From Candidatus Bathyarchaeota archaeon (GTDB lineage Archaea > Thermoproteota > Bathyarchaeia > Bathyarchaeales > Bathycorpusculaceae): DNA of 64,000 bases. The stretch is taken from positions 62,001 through 126,000 of the forward strand of contig JANXET010000001.1 of NCBI GenBank assembly GCA_025058315.1, written 5' to 3'. A program made the position numbers and the translations under genes. The notes below the pieces were generated by a model that saw only the letters and a program-made list of their open reading frames with translations, was not told the origin of the DNA and ran no database searches. Below, piece by piece: positions 44,720 to 53,187 of this stretch (position 1 is the first letter of the stretch; each line of letters begins with the position of its first letter).

Positions 44720-44834
44720 TATTATTCCTCACTCATCAGTGAGCAATTTAATTTAAATTTATTCACATTGCAGCTCGATTTCGCTGACGTAACATTAAAT
44801 AATTAGGGGAAAATACCTATAATATGTGGGGTAA

Positions 44835-44999
44835 ATGAGCAAAAAGAAAAAAGAATCTGCACCCATGCCTGCTACTGGCGCAGGATTGTTAAGATTTTTT
44901 GAAGAGGAGACAGAAGGTATCAAAGTTAGACCTGAGATTCTAGTAGGCATGGCGATAGCTCTAATTGTTATATGCATTCTGGCCAACGTATTTTTCTAG
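44835..44999 (+). CDS. Preprotein translocase subunit Sec61-beta (SecG)
   Basis: A 54-residue gene: MSKKKKESAPMPATGAGLLR, then FFEEETEGIKVRPE and one membrane helix ILVGMAIALIVICILANVFF. The lysine-rich start, the conserved GxGLxRFFEEE segment and the C-terminal tail anchor are those of archaeal Sec61-beta in the SecYE-beta channel. GGGGTAA precedes the ATG. Its stop overlaps the stop of the convergent Sm-like gene by four bases. Confidence 0.92.
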   Translation: MSKKKKESAPMPATGAGLLRFFEEETEGIKVRPEILVGMAIALIVICILANVFF

Positions 45000-45292
45000 G
45001 TCTGACGCTTAGAAGAAGTAGCGTGCAAAACCTCTATCCTCTGAACAGAGTTTAAATGAATGAAGATCTCACTTCTTTCCTCTCTGCTTGCAACTTGAGG
45101 TATTGGCTGGGCAACTGTTGAACGTAAAACTATTGCCTCTGCATCTGAAAGCCATATGCCTGCAGGTTCTCTTGTTACTGCTGCCAAAGTCCCCTCAAAG
45201 CCATAAGATGGATCCAGAATAACCCTAACGCCTTTGCCGATGTACTTTTCCAGCATATGGAATACTGTGGGGGGTATGTTTTGCTCAGGCAT
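44996..45292 (-). CDS. Sm-like (LSm) protein
   Basis: Ninety-eight residues with a predicted five-strand Sm fold: VFHMLEKYIGKGVRVIL, GFEGTLAAVTREPAGIWLSD, AEAIVLR and SEIFIHLNSVQRIEVL. Sm-like proteins form RNA-binding rings. The match is by pattern and weaker than for canonical archaeal Sm1. It ends in a four-base tail overlap with Sec61-beta. Confidence 0.62.
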   Translation of the reverse strand: MPEQNIPPTVFHMLEKYIGKGVRVILDPSYGFEGTLAAVTREPAGIWLSDAEAIVLRSTVAQPIPQVASREERSEIFIHLNSVQRIEVLHATSSKRQT

Positions 45293-45471
45293 AGGCCTTG
45301 CAACTTATACTAATGTCATTTTATGAATAAAACAGTTACTCTTGCAGAAACTTAAAATGTGCCTGAAAGTTCAACTTAAGTTTATCTTTAATATTATTTT
45401 ATTTCCATATTTTAGATATATTTTTATGCATCATCTTAATATGGATGTTAACTTTTCCATAGACAATTTAG

Positions 45472-47304
45472 GTGGATACGTTGTCCGACAATAAGCCACT
45501 TGACGAACTCCTAGATGATGCGGTTAAGCATTACTCTTCACTTTTCACTTTACCGTCATACAAGCACATAATTCTTCAAACATTAGTTATTTGCACTGTT
45601 GTTGGGGCAGTGTCTAGTGTGTTTATTTTTATGCCTACTTGGTATGGATTTTTACATGGGGTTTTACTTGGCTTTTTTCTTTTTGCTATGACAATACTTT
45701 CCAACTACTTTATGACTTTTATTTTGAGGGGGGATGCTATTTATAACTTGAGGCGGGCGTCGGCCCTTTCGTTGTATTCTTGGATTATATGGGCATCGTT
45801 CATTCTCATGGGAAGTGTTGCAGCGATATTTTTTGATTCTTCATGGGTTATCAAGCTTTACCTCATAGGCTTTTCGGCAGCTTTCATTTTACGTCTTATA
45901 GTATTGAATGCAACCTCCAGTGCCAATTCCAAAAACAACCTTTTGGCCGCAATCACTCAACCATATTTTTGTCTACTTCCCTGTTTAGTTCTATGGTGGA
46001 ATGTCATTGAAATAGGAAAAATTGTTATGTTTTCAGCTTATGCCCTGGTTATATGCTACCTATCAAGTGCAATTTTCCTTTATTCTTTAAGTCGTGTTGG
46101 GATAAAAATTGCTGGCATTCCCTCTCTATCAATCCTAAAGGCGTTTCTCTTGAATTGGATTGCAGACTTGAACGTTCCCTTTGAAAGTATACTGGAACGG
46201 TTAAGTATGAAAAAGGATATTGAAGTTTCACTACTCAAATTCAGCAACAGCGCATCTAAAGTAAAGGCAGTAATTGCAGTTTCATCAGTTCATCCAGGCC
46301 CATTTAAGAACATTGGAAGCAGTCTTCTTCCATCAATGCTGAAACGTTCCATAGAACAGAAATTATCATGTACCGCCTGTACCCCTTTAAGTTTGCTTGG
46401 TCATGAGCTTGACGTAGTTTCTCAGAACCAAAGCCAGAAAATAATTGATTCTGTTGTGGAATCACTTTTGAATTTCAAGACTGAAGGAGTAACAGCAACG
46501 CCTTTTGTAAAATTCAGTAATAGTTTGGCGACAGCTTCATGCCAAATATTCGGCGATACATGTATTATCATATTATCTCTTGCCCCGAGGACCACTGAAG
46601 ATTTGCCGCAAGAATTATCTCATCTCATACGCAAAGAGGCTGAAAAATATGGCATTAACCAGTGTATAGTTATAAATGCTCACAACAGCATTGATGGTGC
46701 TGTAGATTATGATAAAGCTTTAGAAGTTTTGAGACTTGTATCCGCTAAGTCCTTAGATTTAGCAGTATCCATGGAAAAGAAACCCTTCAAGATAGGCGCA
46801 GCTACATTGGTACCTAAGGGTTTCAGTTTAGAGGATGGAATGGGTATGGGTGGAATTACCGCGCTTGTTGTCGAAGTTGGCGTTCAGAAGGCTGTGTATT
46901 TGATAATTGACGGGAACAATATGGTGTCTGGTCTACGTGAGAATATTCTTTCTGAACTTAAAAAGCTGAATATAGATGATGGAGAGGTTCTTACAACAGA
47001 CACTCACTCTGTCAATGCTTTAACATTAAACGCTCGTGGCTATCATCCAATAGGCGAGGTCATAAGTCATGAAAAGTTAATAAGCTATATACTCGAAACT
47101 GTGAAAAGTGCTATGGATAATTTGGAATCGACAAAATTTGGTTATAAGTCCATAATAGTTCCTGATATAAAAGTTATCGGACGTGAGTCGCTAGAAAAGC
47201 TGTGCATGCTTCCTGATGCTACTATCAGATTGGCTAAAAAAATTGTTTCTCCTCTGTTCTTAGCAACATTCTTGATGCTGGTTGTCCCATTGCTGCTTTT
47301 TTAG
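45472..47304 (+). CDS. DUF2070 membrane protein
   Basis: Six hundred and ten residues: about six N-terminal membrane helices (45-200), a large soluble domain (about 220-585) and one C-terminal helix LFLATFLMLVVPLLLF. The soluble part has conserved IAVSSVHPGPFKNIGSS, VINAHNSID and LTTDTHSVNALTLNARGYHP segments characteristic of archaeal DUF2070. Histidine and aspartate clusters suggest a metal site. The function is unknown. A TTG at 45481 five bases after AGGTGG is a good alternative to the GTG at 45472. Confidence 0.88.
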   Translation: MDTLSDNKPLDELLDDAVKHYSSLFTLPSYKHIILQTLVICTVVGAVSSVFIFMPTWYGFLHGVLLGFFLFAMTILSNYFMTFILRGDAIYNLRRASALSLYSWIIWASFILMGSVAAIFFDSSWVIKLYLIGFSAAFILRLIVLNATSSANSKNNLLAAITQPYFCLLPCLVLWWNVIEIGKIVMFSAYALVICYLSSAIFLYSLSRVGIKIAGIPSLSILKAFLLNWIADLNVPFESILERLSMKKDIEVSLLKFSNSASKVKAVIAVSSVHPGPFKNIGSSLLPSMLKRSIEQKLSCTACTPLSLLGHELDVVSQNQSQKIIDSVVESLLNFKTEGVTATPFVKFSNSLATASCQIFGDTCIIILSLAPRTTEDLPQELSHLIRKEAEKYGINQCIVINAHNSIDGAVDYDKALEVLRLVSAKSLDLAVSMEKKPFKIGAATLVPKGFSLEDGMGMGGITALVVEVGVQKAVYLIIDGNNMVSGLRENILSELKKLNIDDGEVLTTDTHSVNALTLNARGYHPIGEVISHEKLISYILETVKSAMDNLESTKFGYKSIIVPDIKVIGRESLEKLCMLPDATIRLAKKIVSPLFLATFLMLVVPLLLF

Positions 47305-47400
47305 GGTTGAACTTGCCTCTATGATGGAAAAATATAAGAACCCCAACTGAGTATGTCTTTATACTACCTAAGGTTCAACCTTATGAAAGGTGGATAAAGT

Positions 47401-47706
47401 ATGTCTGAAGAAAAGCAAAAAAAGCTTGAAAAATCCAATGAAAGCACCGTCTTAATAGGCAAGAAGCCAATAATGAACTACGTGATTGCATGTCTAACCT
47501 TCTTCAACTCAGGGGCTAAGAAAGTTATGATCAAAGCTCGAGGGCGGGCAATTAGCCGAGCTGTAGATACAGTTGAATTACTGAGACGTGCATTTATCAA
47601 GGACCTTCAATTGCAAGACATCACAATAGGTACTGAAGAGGTGACACGTAGTAACGGACAGAAAACCAACGTTTCAATAATCGAAATCACAGTCACAAGA
47701 CCATAA
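47401..47706 (+). CDS. albA: DNA/RNA-binding protein Alba
   Basis: One hundred and one residues. STVLIGKKPIMNYVIACLTF holds the conserved KKP-x-MNYV segment with the acetylatable lysine, followed by VMIKARGRAISRAVDTVELL, the RNA/DNA-binding loop. Alba is an abundant chromatin and RNA-binding protein. AAAGGTGG seven bases before the ATG is a strong ribosome-binding site, and TTTATACTACC upstream may be the TATA element. Confidence 0.96.
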   Translation: MSEEKQKKLEKSNESTVLIGKKPIMNYVIACLTFFNSGAKKVMIKARGRAISRAVDTVELLRRAFIKDLQLQDITIGTEEVTRSNGQKTNVSIIEITVTRP

Positions 47707-47819
47707 CCGCGGAAGTCACAACTGCTGTATCTTTCAACGGATCTGTGAAAAGTTATCTAGGACTGTATTTGTCTTTAAGTAAGATTACTGTAATGTTGTT
47801 CAATTGGTAGGCTTGTGTT

Positions 47820-49172
47820 ATGGGTGCAAATATATATCCCCGAATTATAGTTTCCCCACCTGGACCAAATGCACGTGAAATAGTCAAAAGGGATGTGAGT
47901 GTAGTTTCCCCTTCTTATTCACGTTTTTATCCATTAGTTATTAAAGCCGGTAAAGGTTGCATTGTGATTGACGTTGACGGTAATGAATACATCGACTTCA
48001 ACTCTGGATATTTATGTTTAAATGTCGGGCACTGCCATCCTAACGTGACTTCTGCTATAAAGAAACAATGTGACCTCTTTTTGCATTATTCTGCATCTAA
48101 ATTTTATTATGAAGAACTCGTCACCCTGGCCGAAAGATTAACTGAAATTTCTCCTATCAAATCTGGAAATAAAATCTCCTTTTGCAATAGTGGTTCAGAG
48201 ACCATCGAGACCGCCATCAAATTGATGAGATGGCATACTCGTAAGCCGCTTTTTATTGGCTTTATAAATGCTTTTCACGGCAGCATTGGCATGGGGGCTC
48301 TAGCTTTCACCTCAAATATGCCTGTTCAGAGGCGATATTTCTCTCCATTTATGCCCGGAGTTATTAATGTTCCTTATCCCTATTGCTACCGTTGCCCCTT
48401 CAAGCAAACATATCCCTCATGTCATTATTGGTGTGTAGACTTTATTGAGGAATTTGTACTGCAAAAATATGCTCCTCCAGAAGATGTTGCCGCCATCCTA
48501 TTTGAGACCATACAAAGCGAAGGAGGTTTAATAGTTCCACCGCCAGAATACTTCCAGCGGCTGAAGAAACTAGCTGACAAGTATGGCCTTTTACTTGTAG
48601 ACGATGAAATAAAAACGGGCGTCGGCAGAACTGGTAAATGGTTTGCAATAGAGCACTGGAATGTTGAGCCTGACGTTTTATGCACCGCTGATTCTTTAGC
48701 CTCCGGTTTACCGTTAGGTGCTGTAATAACCAAGGAAAAAGTCATGGATTGGGTAGGCGGCTCACATTCAAGTACTGTTGGCGGAAACCCTGTTGCATGT
48801 GCCGCGGCTCTGGCCGTAATTGATGTTATTCGTGAGGAAAGATTATTGGAAAACGCGACCAAACAAGGCACTTACATTATGAAGCGGTTGGAAGAATTGC
48901 GGGAAAGCTGTACTGTTGTAGGAGATATTAGAGGAAAAGGATTAATGTTAGGCATAGAAATTGTGAATGCCTATGAAAACAACAAACCATCAAAAGAAAA
49001 AGCTCATGAGATTATTATCCGTTCATGGAAACACGGTGTTATCCTGTCTTACTGTGGAGCTTCCACAGTAGTAATTGCTCCGCCGCTTAACATATCAAGA
49101 GATCTCGTTGATTCCGCGATGGATATAGTGGAAAATGTTGTAAAAGATGTCGAGAAAGAAGATAAAGCTTAG
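47820..49172 (+). CDS. Class-III aminotransferase-like protein lacking the PLP lysine
   Basis: The 450 residues align throughout with archaeal class-III aminotransferases and amino-acid racemases: GPNAREIVKRD, AFHGSIGMGALAF, the PYCYRCPFKQTYPSCHYWC insert and VDDEIKTGVGRTGKWFA. The catalytic-lysine segment reads VLCTADSLASGLPLGA, with Asp291 (GAT, 48690-48692) where the family has Lys. Other usual residues are changed too: EPIQGEGG reads ETIQSEGG, and DEVQTG reads DEIKTG. The ORF is intact. The nearby LysJ keeps its lysine. The protein may bind PLP without transamination or have another role. Confidence 0.88.
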   Translation: MGANIYPRIIVSPPGPNAREIVKRDVSVVSPSYSRFYPLVIKAGKGCIVIDVDGNEYIDFNSGYLCLNVGHCHPNVTSAIKKQCDLFLHYSASKFYYEELVTLAERLTEISPIKSGNKISFCNSGSETIETAIKLMRWHTRKPLFIGFINAFHGSIGMGALAFTSNMPVQRRYFSPFMPGVINVPYPYCYRCPFKQTYPSCHYWCVDFIEEFVLQKYAPPEDVAAILFETIQSEGGLIVPPPEYFQRLKKLADKYGLLLVDDEIKTGVGRTGKWFAIEHWNVEPDVLCTADSLASGLPLGAVITKEKVMDWVGGSHSSTVGGNPVACAAALAVIDVIREERLLENATKQGTYIMKRLEELRESCTVVGDIRGKGLMLGIEIVNAYENNKPSKEKAHEIIIRSWKHGVILSYCGASTVVIAPPLNISRDLVDSAMDIVENVVKDVEKEDKA

Positions 49173-49183
49173 ATATTTTGTTC

Positions 49184-49759
49184 TCAGAAGGATAAAGGCT
49201 TAGCAATAACTTCTTTTATTTTCAAGTCGAAGAATCTAATGGTATTAGCTGGGCGGATACGTAGCGCCGTATCCGCCCCCTCAGCAGTGCCTGCTATAGC
49301 AACTATGTCTTTGTCTACAGGAATCAGACCTGCATCCGCCGCCATAAGGGTTATTTCCACACATACCTTTGTTCCCTCTCCCATGAGCCTTAAAGTATTG
49401 GCTATTAACTCCAACGGTTGGATCGCACCAAATTTTGTCCTTATTGCCCGCTCAACGCCGCTAAGCGCATGAGTTCCCATGAAGATTTTTGCACCGTTAC
49501 TTAGAATGCTCTGTTTGTAACTCTCGATTAACTCTGTAGCTCCATTTTTTGTAAAACCAAAACAGGGAGTTACCACTACTAGATTGTAACCTTTTAATAC
49601 CTCCGAGGCTTTAGCACCGGTTTCCCCTGTTGAAGAAGCTACAACTATATCTTCTATGCCCTCTTTTTCAACGTACTCCCTAACTATACTTAACAATATG
49701 TCTGTGTTATGTTTACCTGCCTTACGGAAATAAATCCCTCTTCTTTCAATGTAAGTCAT
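49184..49759 (-). CDS. Pyruvate kinase C-terminal-like domain protein (COG1751 type)
   Basis: One hundred and ninety-one residues resembling a free-standing pyruvate kinase alpha/beta domain: DIVVASSTGETGAKASEVLK, LVVVTPCFGFTKNGATEL, MGTHALSGVERAI and AIAGTAEGADTALRI. The function is unknown; such domains bind ligands at the subunit interface in pyruvate kinase. It overlaps Nob1 by four bases and lies in the leftward nadK-nob1 run. Confidence 0.82.
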   Translation of the reverse strand: MTYIERRGIYFRKAGKHNTDILLSIVREYVEKEGIEDIVVASSTGETGAKASEVLKGYNLVVVTPCFGFTKNGATELIESYKQSILSNGAKIFMGTHALSGVERAIRTKFGAIQPLELIANTLRLMGEGTKVCVEITLMAADAGLIPVDKDIVAIAGTAEGADTALRIRPANTIRFFDLKIKEVIAKPLSF

Positions 49760-50283
49760 AGAGTTCCTCCTTTTTTGCTCTTTATTGATATTTTCCGCGG
49801 TTTTCTTTTAAGTTTCATGCCGCATAATATGCAATATTTGTTTTTATATTCTGCTGGGTATCGTTGGTGGCATGCTGGGCAGTATCGTATCCATTTTATG
49901 GGCTTACGTATTCCGAATGTTGCAAGAGGCGCGTATTCTATGCCTAGATGCCTTGCAACGTTTTGTATAGCGTAATCATCAGTTATTATTAGAGGTAGTC
50001 TGTTCTCTATTTTAAGTTGAAGCGCTAGTGCCAAAATTTGGATATCCGTTACTGATAGAACCGCTAGATCACCTATGGTCGCTGCTGCAGTTTCAACTTT
50101 AGTTAGTAATGCATCGTCTGGTTTTTTGACCTTAAGTTTTCCACTTTCCATCGCCAAGTTAAATCGCATCTTTGTTGATGAGTCTCCAATGAATTCATCG
50201 ATAACCGCTGGAACAACATATTGCTCTGCTTCTACTGATAAAGGATCAAAACCTGCTACAAAAGCTGACGTGTCCAGAACCAA
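49756..50283 (-). CDS. nob1: Nob1-type ribosome maturation endonuclease (PIN domain plus zinc ribbon)
   Basis: A PIN nuclease of about 120 residues (VLDTSAFVAG, PAVIDEFIGD, VTDIQILALAL, IITDDYAIQNVA: four acidic residues) followed by a zinc ribbon CPACHQRYP...CILCG. Nob1 cuts the 3' end of 16S rRNA. The TTG start at 50283 gives MVLDTSAF; an in-frame ATA at 50298 would give MTKRVLVLDTSAF, closer to relatives, but has only a weak ribosome-binding site. It lies 25 bases after nadK. Confidence 0.9.
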   Translation of the reverse strand: MVLDTSAFVAGFDPLSVEAEQYVVPAVIDEFIGDSSTKMRFNLAMESGKLKVKKPDDALLTKVETAAATIGDLAVLSVTDIQILALALQLKIENRLPLIITDDYAIQNVARHLGIEYAPLATFGIRKPIKWIRYCPACHQRYPAEYKNKYCILCGMKLKRKPRKISIKSKKGGTL

Positions 50284-50308
50284 AACTCTTTTGGTTATTT
50301 TAAGGGCA

Positions 50309-51163
50309 TCAACCGTTTCGCTCTCCTCCCACTCCTTTAAAGAGCAGTCTGCTCCTTAATCTGTGGTAGAAGTTTTCTCTAAATCTGATGAACGTTGCTT
50401 TATGCTCTGAACGGGTTACAGTTATTCTCGGGTAGATAGAATCCGCAAATCGCTTATAGGCCCCGTCAACAACTATGAGGATTTTTTTGGGTCTAATAAC
50501 TTCCACCGTAATCTTTGAATCTAAAGGAAAAACCATAGAGCGGAGAACACTTAATGAACATATTGGAGTTAAAACAAACGCTTCTACACATGGATCTAAA
50601 ACAGGTCCTCCTGCTGAAAGAGAGTACGCCGTGGAACCAGTTTGCGTAGCTATTATTAATCCGTCTGCTTGACAAGTAATAACTTGTTCATCTCCCTTTA
50701 AAATTCTCGCATAAAGCAATTTAACAGGTTCACCTACTGAGATAACCACTTCGTTTAAGGCATCTGGAAATCTGAAATTATCAGCCATTATGGAAATTTT
50801 TGAGCATTTTTCTGTAATGAATTCGCCTCTTAGACATTTATCCACAGCTGAAAAAGCTTCTCTTGGAGGCACTTCAGTTAAGAATCCGCGTACGCCCATG
50901 TTTATTGCCAAAATAGGTATTTCTGGGTTCGGTATAGTCATACAGGTTCTTAAAATTGTTCCATCGCCGCCTATGGTGATTATAAGATCTGTAAGCATTT
51001 TTTCAAGCGGCAAAAAATTCTGTTGCGTCCTCAAAAAGCCTTTTAGAGACTCCTCGACGTAAACATTCAATCCTCTTGAGTTTAGGTGCTCCGCTAGATT
51101 TTCTGTAAGCTTTAAAGCATTTTTCTTGTCAGAACGTGCAATTAAGCCGACGCTTTCAAACAA
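50309..51163 (-). CDS. nadK: NAD kinase
   Basis: The enzyme phosphorylates NAD to NADP. The diagnostic GGDGTILR near residue 65, NMGVRGFLTEVPP near 90 and ATQTGSTAYSLSAGGPVLDP near 180 are present. The TTG start follows GGGAGAT. The 284 residues match archaeal NAD kinases. It heads a leftward run with nob1 and the pyruvate-kinase-like gene. NadE occurs elsewhere in this window. Confidence 0.95.
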   Translation of the reverse strand: MFESVGLIARSDKKNALKLTENLAEHLNSRGLNVYVEESLKGFLRTQQNFLPLEKMLTDLIITIGGDGTILRTCMTIPNPEIPILAINMGVRGFLTEVPPREAFSAVDKCLRGEFITEKCSKISIMADNFRFPDALNEVVISVGEPVKLLYARILKGDEQVITCQADGLIIATQTGSTAYSLSAGGPVLDPCVEAFVLTPICSLSVLRSMVFPLDSKITVEVIRPKKILIVVDGAYKRFADSIYPRITVTRSEHKATFIRFRENFYHRLRSRLLFKGVGGERNG

Positions 51164-51262
51164 TTATCTCCCTTCGATGCAAAGATGATTTAATTACCTC
51201 AACTTATATATGGGTGTTGTTTAAAATTGCTGTTGTGAAAGTTGCTTATACAGGTGGGGAAA

Positions 51263-51655
51263 ATGAGTAAACCCGTCGATGTGGGAAGTCTAAAAGAAGG
51301 TGGATATATCATTGTAGATGGTGAACCATGCCGTATCGTTGAGATAACAAAATCCAAGCCTGGCAAACATGGTTCTGCAAAAGCGCGAATAGTTGCAATT
51401 GGCATTTTTGACGGGGTGAAACGAAGCATAGTCAAACCTGTTGATGCTACAATTGAGGTTCCAATAATAGATAAAAGGAGCGGGCAAGTCTTTGCAGTGA
51501 CTCCTACAAGCATCCAGATTATGGATTTGGAAACTTACGAATACTTGGATGCACCCTACCCTGAGGAAGAAGATTTAAAGTCCAAACTTACTCCGGGCGT
51601 TGAAATAGAATATTGGCGAATTCTAGGCAAAGTGAAAATAGTGCGGACTAAGTAG
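51263..51655 (+). CDS. Translation initiation factor 5A (hypusine-containing)
   Basis: aIF5A helps the ribosome through difficult peptide bonds. The hypusination loop SKPGKHGSAKARI places the modified lysine at residue 35. An SH3-like N-domain and an OB-fold C-domain make 130 residues. I chose ATG 51263 directly after GGTGGGGAAA; an in-frame TTG at 51242 would add seven residues. A TTATATATG element near 51200 may be the promoter. Confidence 0.96.
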   Translation: MSKPVDVGSLKEGGYIIVDGEPCRIVEITKSKPGKHGSAKARIVAIGIFDGVKRSIVKPVDATIEVPIIDKRSGQVFAVTPTSIQIMDLETYEYLDAPYPEEEDLKSKLTPGVEIEYWRILGKVKIVRTK

Positions 51656-51695
51656 CGAAAGTTTATCTTCCCCTTCTCTATAATTTGGATTTTGG

Positions 51696-51755
51696 AGCCG
51701 ATGATGCGAGAAGAGCCGTCTGATAAAATGAAGGCTAATGAGGAGAGCTGAGGCT
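51696..51755 (+). ncRNA. Candidate C/D-box guide sRNA
   Basis: A 60-base segment between aIF5A and hsp20 is closed by AGCC (51696-51699) pairing with GGCT (51752-51755). Inside are ATGATGC (51701-51707, one mismatch to box C), CTGA (51720-51723, box D'), a weak AAAATGA (box C') and CTGA (51748-51751, box D). Guide stretches of about 12 and 16 bases precede the two CTGA boxes. TCTATAATTT about 20 bases upstream could be its TATA element. The target was not sought. Confidence 0.38.
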
Positions 51756-51758
51756 TCA

Positions 51759-52199
51759 TTAAATAGGGATTTCATACTCATGTTTTCTCGGTAATCTTAT
51801 TTCAAGCATTCCTCTTTTAAATTGAACTTCCATACGATCTGTGTAGACTGGAACTGGAACACGTGCTTCGCAGTGGAATCTTTGGAACTCACCCTTATAA
51901 TGTGTTATACCGAAATCATCAAAACTCACTTTTCTCTTCATTTCAGCTGAAATTGAAATTCTATCCTTACCTACCGGTATTACTTTTATTGTTTTTTCCT
52001 CCGCGTACGGTAAATCTACGGTCACTATCACTTCATTTGGTGTTACCTTAATCTCCCTAAGAGGCTCTATCGTACATGTTTTACAATTCCAACTTGGTTT
52101 TTCAAAAAATACTTCCTCTAGTCTGTTTGCCAACTCCTCAAATCTTTCAAAGTACTCATCTATTATGTCAAAAAACGCACGTCGTTTCCTAGATTCCAT
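51759..52199 (-). CDS. Small heat-shock protein (Hsp20/alpha-crystallin family)
   Basis: A helical N-terminus of about 45 residues precedes an alpha-crystallin domain: REIKVTPNEVIVTVDLPYAE through FQRFHCEARVPVPVYTDRME, then the conserved FKRGMLEIRLPRK and a C-terminal IPI anchor. Such proteins hold unfolding proteins. It lacks the usual AxxxxGVL motif in strict form (MEVQFKRGMLEIRL). It lies 11 bases after the PAC2 gene, so the two may share a transcript. Confidence 0.88.
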   Translation of the reverse strand: MESRKRRAFFDIIDEYFERFEELANRLEEVFFEKPSWNCKTCTIEPLREIKVTPNEVIVTVDLPYAEEKTIKVIPVGKDRISISAEMKRKVSFDDFGITHYKGEFQRFHCEARVPVPVYTDRMEVQFKRGMLEIRLPRKHEYEIPI

Positions 52200-52210
52200 A
52201 CCGAAACCCC

Positions 52211-52957
52211 CTATGTAATGTATAATGGAATATCAAATTCTTGCGTCTTTTTCATCTTCATAAGTTCTTGCTGAGTCCTCTTCATCATATCTCTTGCCTT
52301 TAGCCTTATCTCTTCTCCCTTTTCAAGAAGCTTTGAAACGTCCACTTTTAATCCTATAATTCCCATAAGCCGTTCAAGAACTTTAGCTGCTGCTTCAGGA
52401 TCTGGGTAATTAAAGAAACATTGTGTTAGTAAAGTTACGGCGGGGATTCCCAGGGTAGCGCAGTACTGTAGCATTACCGCCTGTGGGCCAACCATGTAGC
52501 CCTCTTTTAGTATCTCTATACCTTTTTCCTCAACCATCTTCAGAAGTTCCGGGTTCGAGGCTGCAGCAAACACTTTCAGTTCTTCCAGATCCTGCCTATC
52601 TGGAATAGGTATCCCACTCAGCGAGATCATAAGTTTAACCTCTTTGCTTCTTCCCCAGTCTATTAGCGAGTGCATTATTGGATAAACTAAATCTTCACGT
52701 AGAACCGTTTCAGAAACTGCTAATAGAACATTGTGATTTCCGAAAATCCTTATTGGAGAATGAGGTAATCCCTCATGTAATACTGTTATTGGCGGTAGAA
52801 GATCAGAATCAACATAAGCCACTTCCTGTAAGTTAAGCTCTGAAATCAGATGAGAAGATGCTATAACACCTACAAGTCCCACATCTGGGAAGCCGAAAAT
52901 CATCACTGCATCCTTCGGGGCATCTCTCTTATCAATGATTCTGATTGTGTTATGCAA
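52211..52957 (-). CDS. PAC2-family (proteasome assembly chaperone-like) protein
   Basis: MIFGFPDVGLVGVIASSHLI at the N-terminus, VYPIMHSLIDWGRSKEV, the GIPIPDRQ loop and LTQCFFNYPDPEAAAKVLE match the archaeal PAC2 group. Relatives assist proteasome assembly, though the archaeal members are not fully tested. A charged helical tail ends in KKTQEFDIPLYIT. No proteasome subunit genes are nearby. Confidence 0.85.
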   Translation of the reverse strand: MHNTIRIIDKRDAPKDAVMIFGFPDVGLVGVIASSHLISELNLQEVAYVDSDLLPPITVLHEGLPHSPIRIFGNHNVLLAVSETVLREDLVYPIMHSLIDWGRSKEVKLMISLSGIPIPDRQDLEELKVFAAASNPELLKMVEEKGIEILKEGYMVGPQAVMLQYCATLGIPAVTLLTQCFFNYPDPEAAAKVLERLMGIIGLKVDVSKLLEKGEEIRLKARDMMKRTQQELMKMKKTQEFDIPLYIT

Positions 52958-52986
52958 TATAACTTGCCTCTCATCTAATTCTGTTA

Positions 52987-53110
52987 TGACTCCGTAAAAA
53001 TCTTGCGGATTTTTATCCTTTTTTATTTTGAAGGTTATTTCAATAACTTTGTTTTTTCTTAAAAAAGCTACATTAGGTTAAATATTCCATAGGAACCGAT
53101 AACGGAGTCA
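52987..53110. repeat. Long-range inverted repeat enclosing three small hairpins
   Basis: TGACTCCGT (52987-52995) and ACGGAGTCA (53102-53110) are perfect 9-base inverted copies 106 bases apart. Between them are AAAAATC/GATTTTT (52996-53014), AAGGTTATT/AATAACTTT (53031-53050) and TTTTTTC/TTAAAAAA (about 53052-53066). A transcript could fold as a closed multi-branch structure, but the inner hairpins are AT-only. The region is the 230-base gap between the divergent PAC2 and SRP54 genes and also contains their promoters; CTTTAAATAA near 53128 suits SRP54. Confidence 0.4.
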
Positions 53111-53187
53111 ATTCATCATTGGCGCGCCTTTAAATAATAAAATGTATTTAAATGCCTAACTCCGTTTATGTTTTGGAGATATACATC

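Noticed and set aside
47305-47380. GGTTGAAC/GTTCAACC inverted repeat with an ATGATGG and CTGA between, before Alba
   Set aside because: Only one box pair at poor spacing, and the region overlaps the likely alba promoter; not enough for an RNA call.
51701-51751. Short ORF between aIF5A and hsp20
   Set aside because: Only 16 codons with no ribosome-binding site; the segment is better explained as a possible C/D-box RNA.
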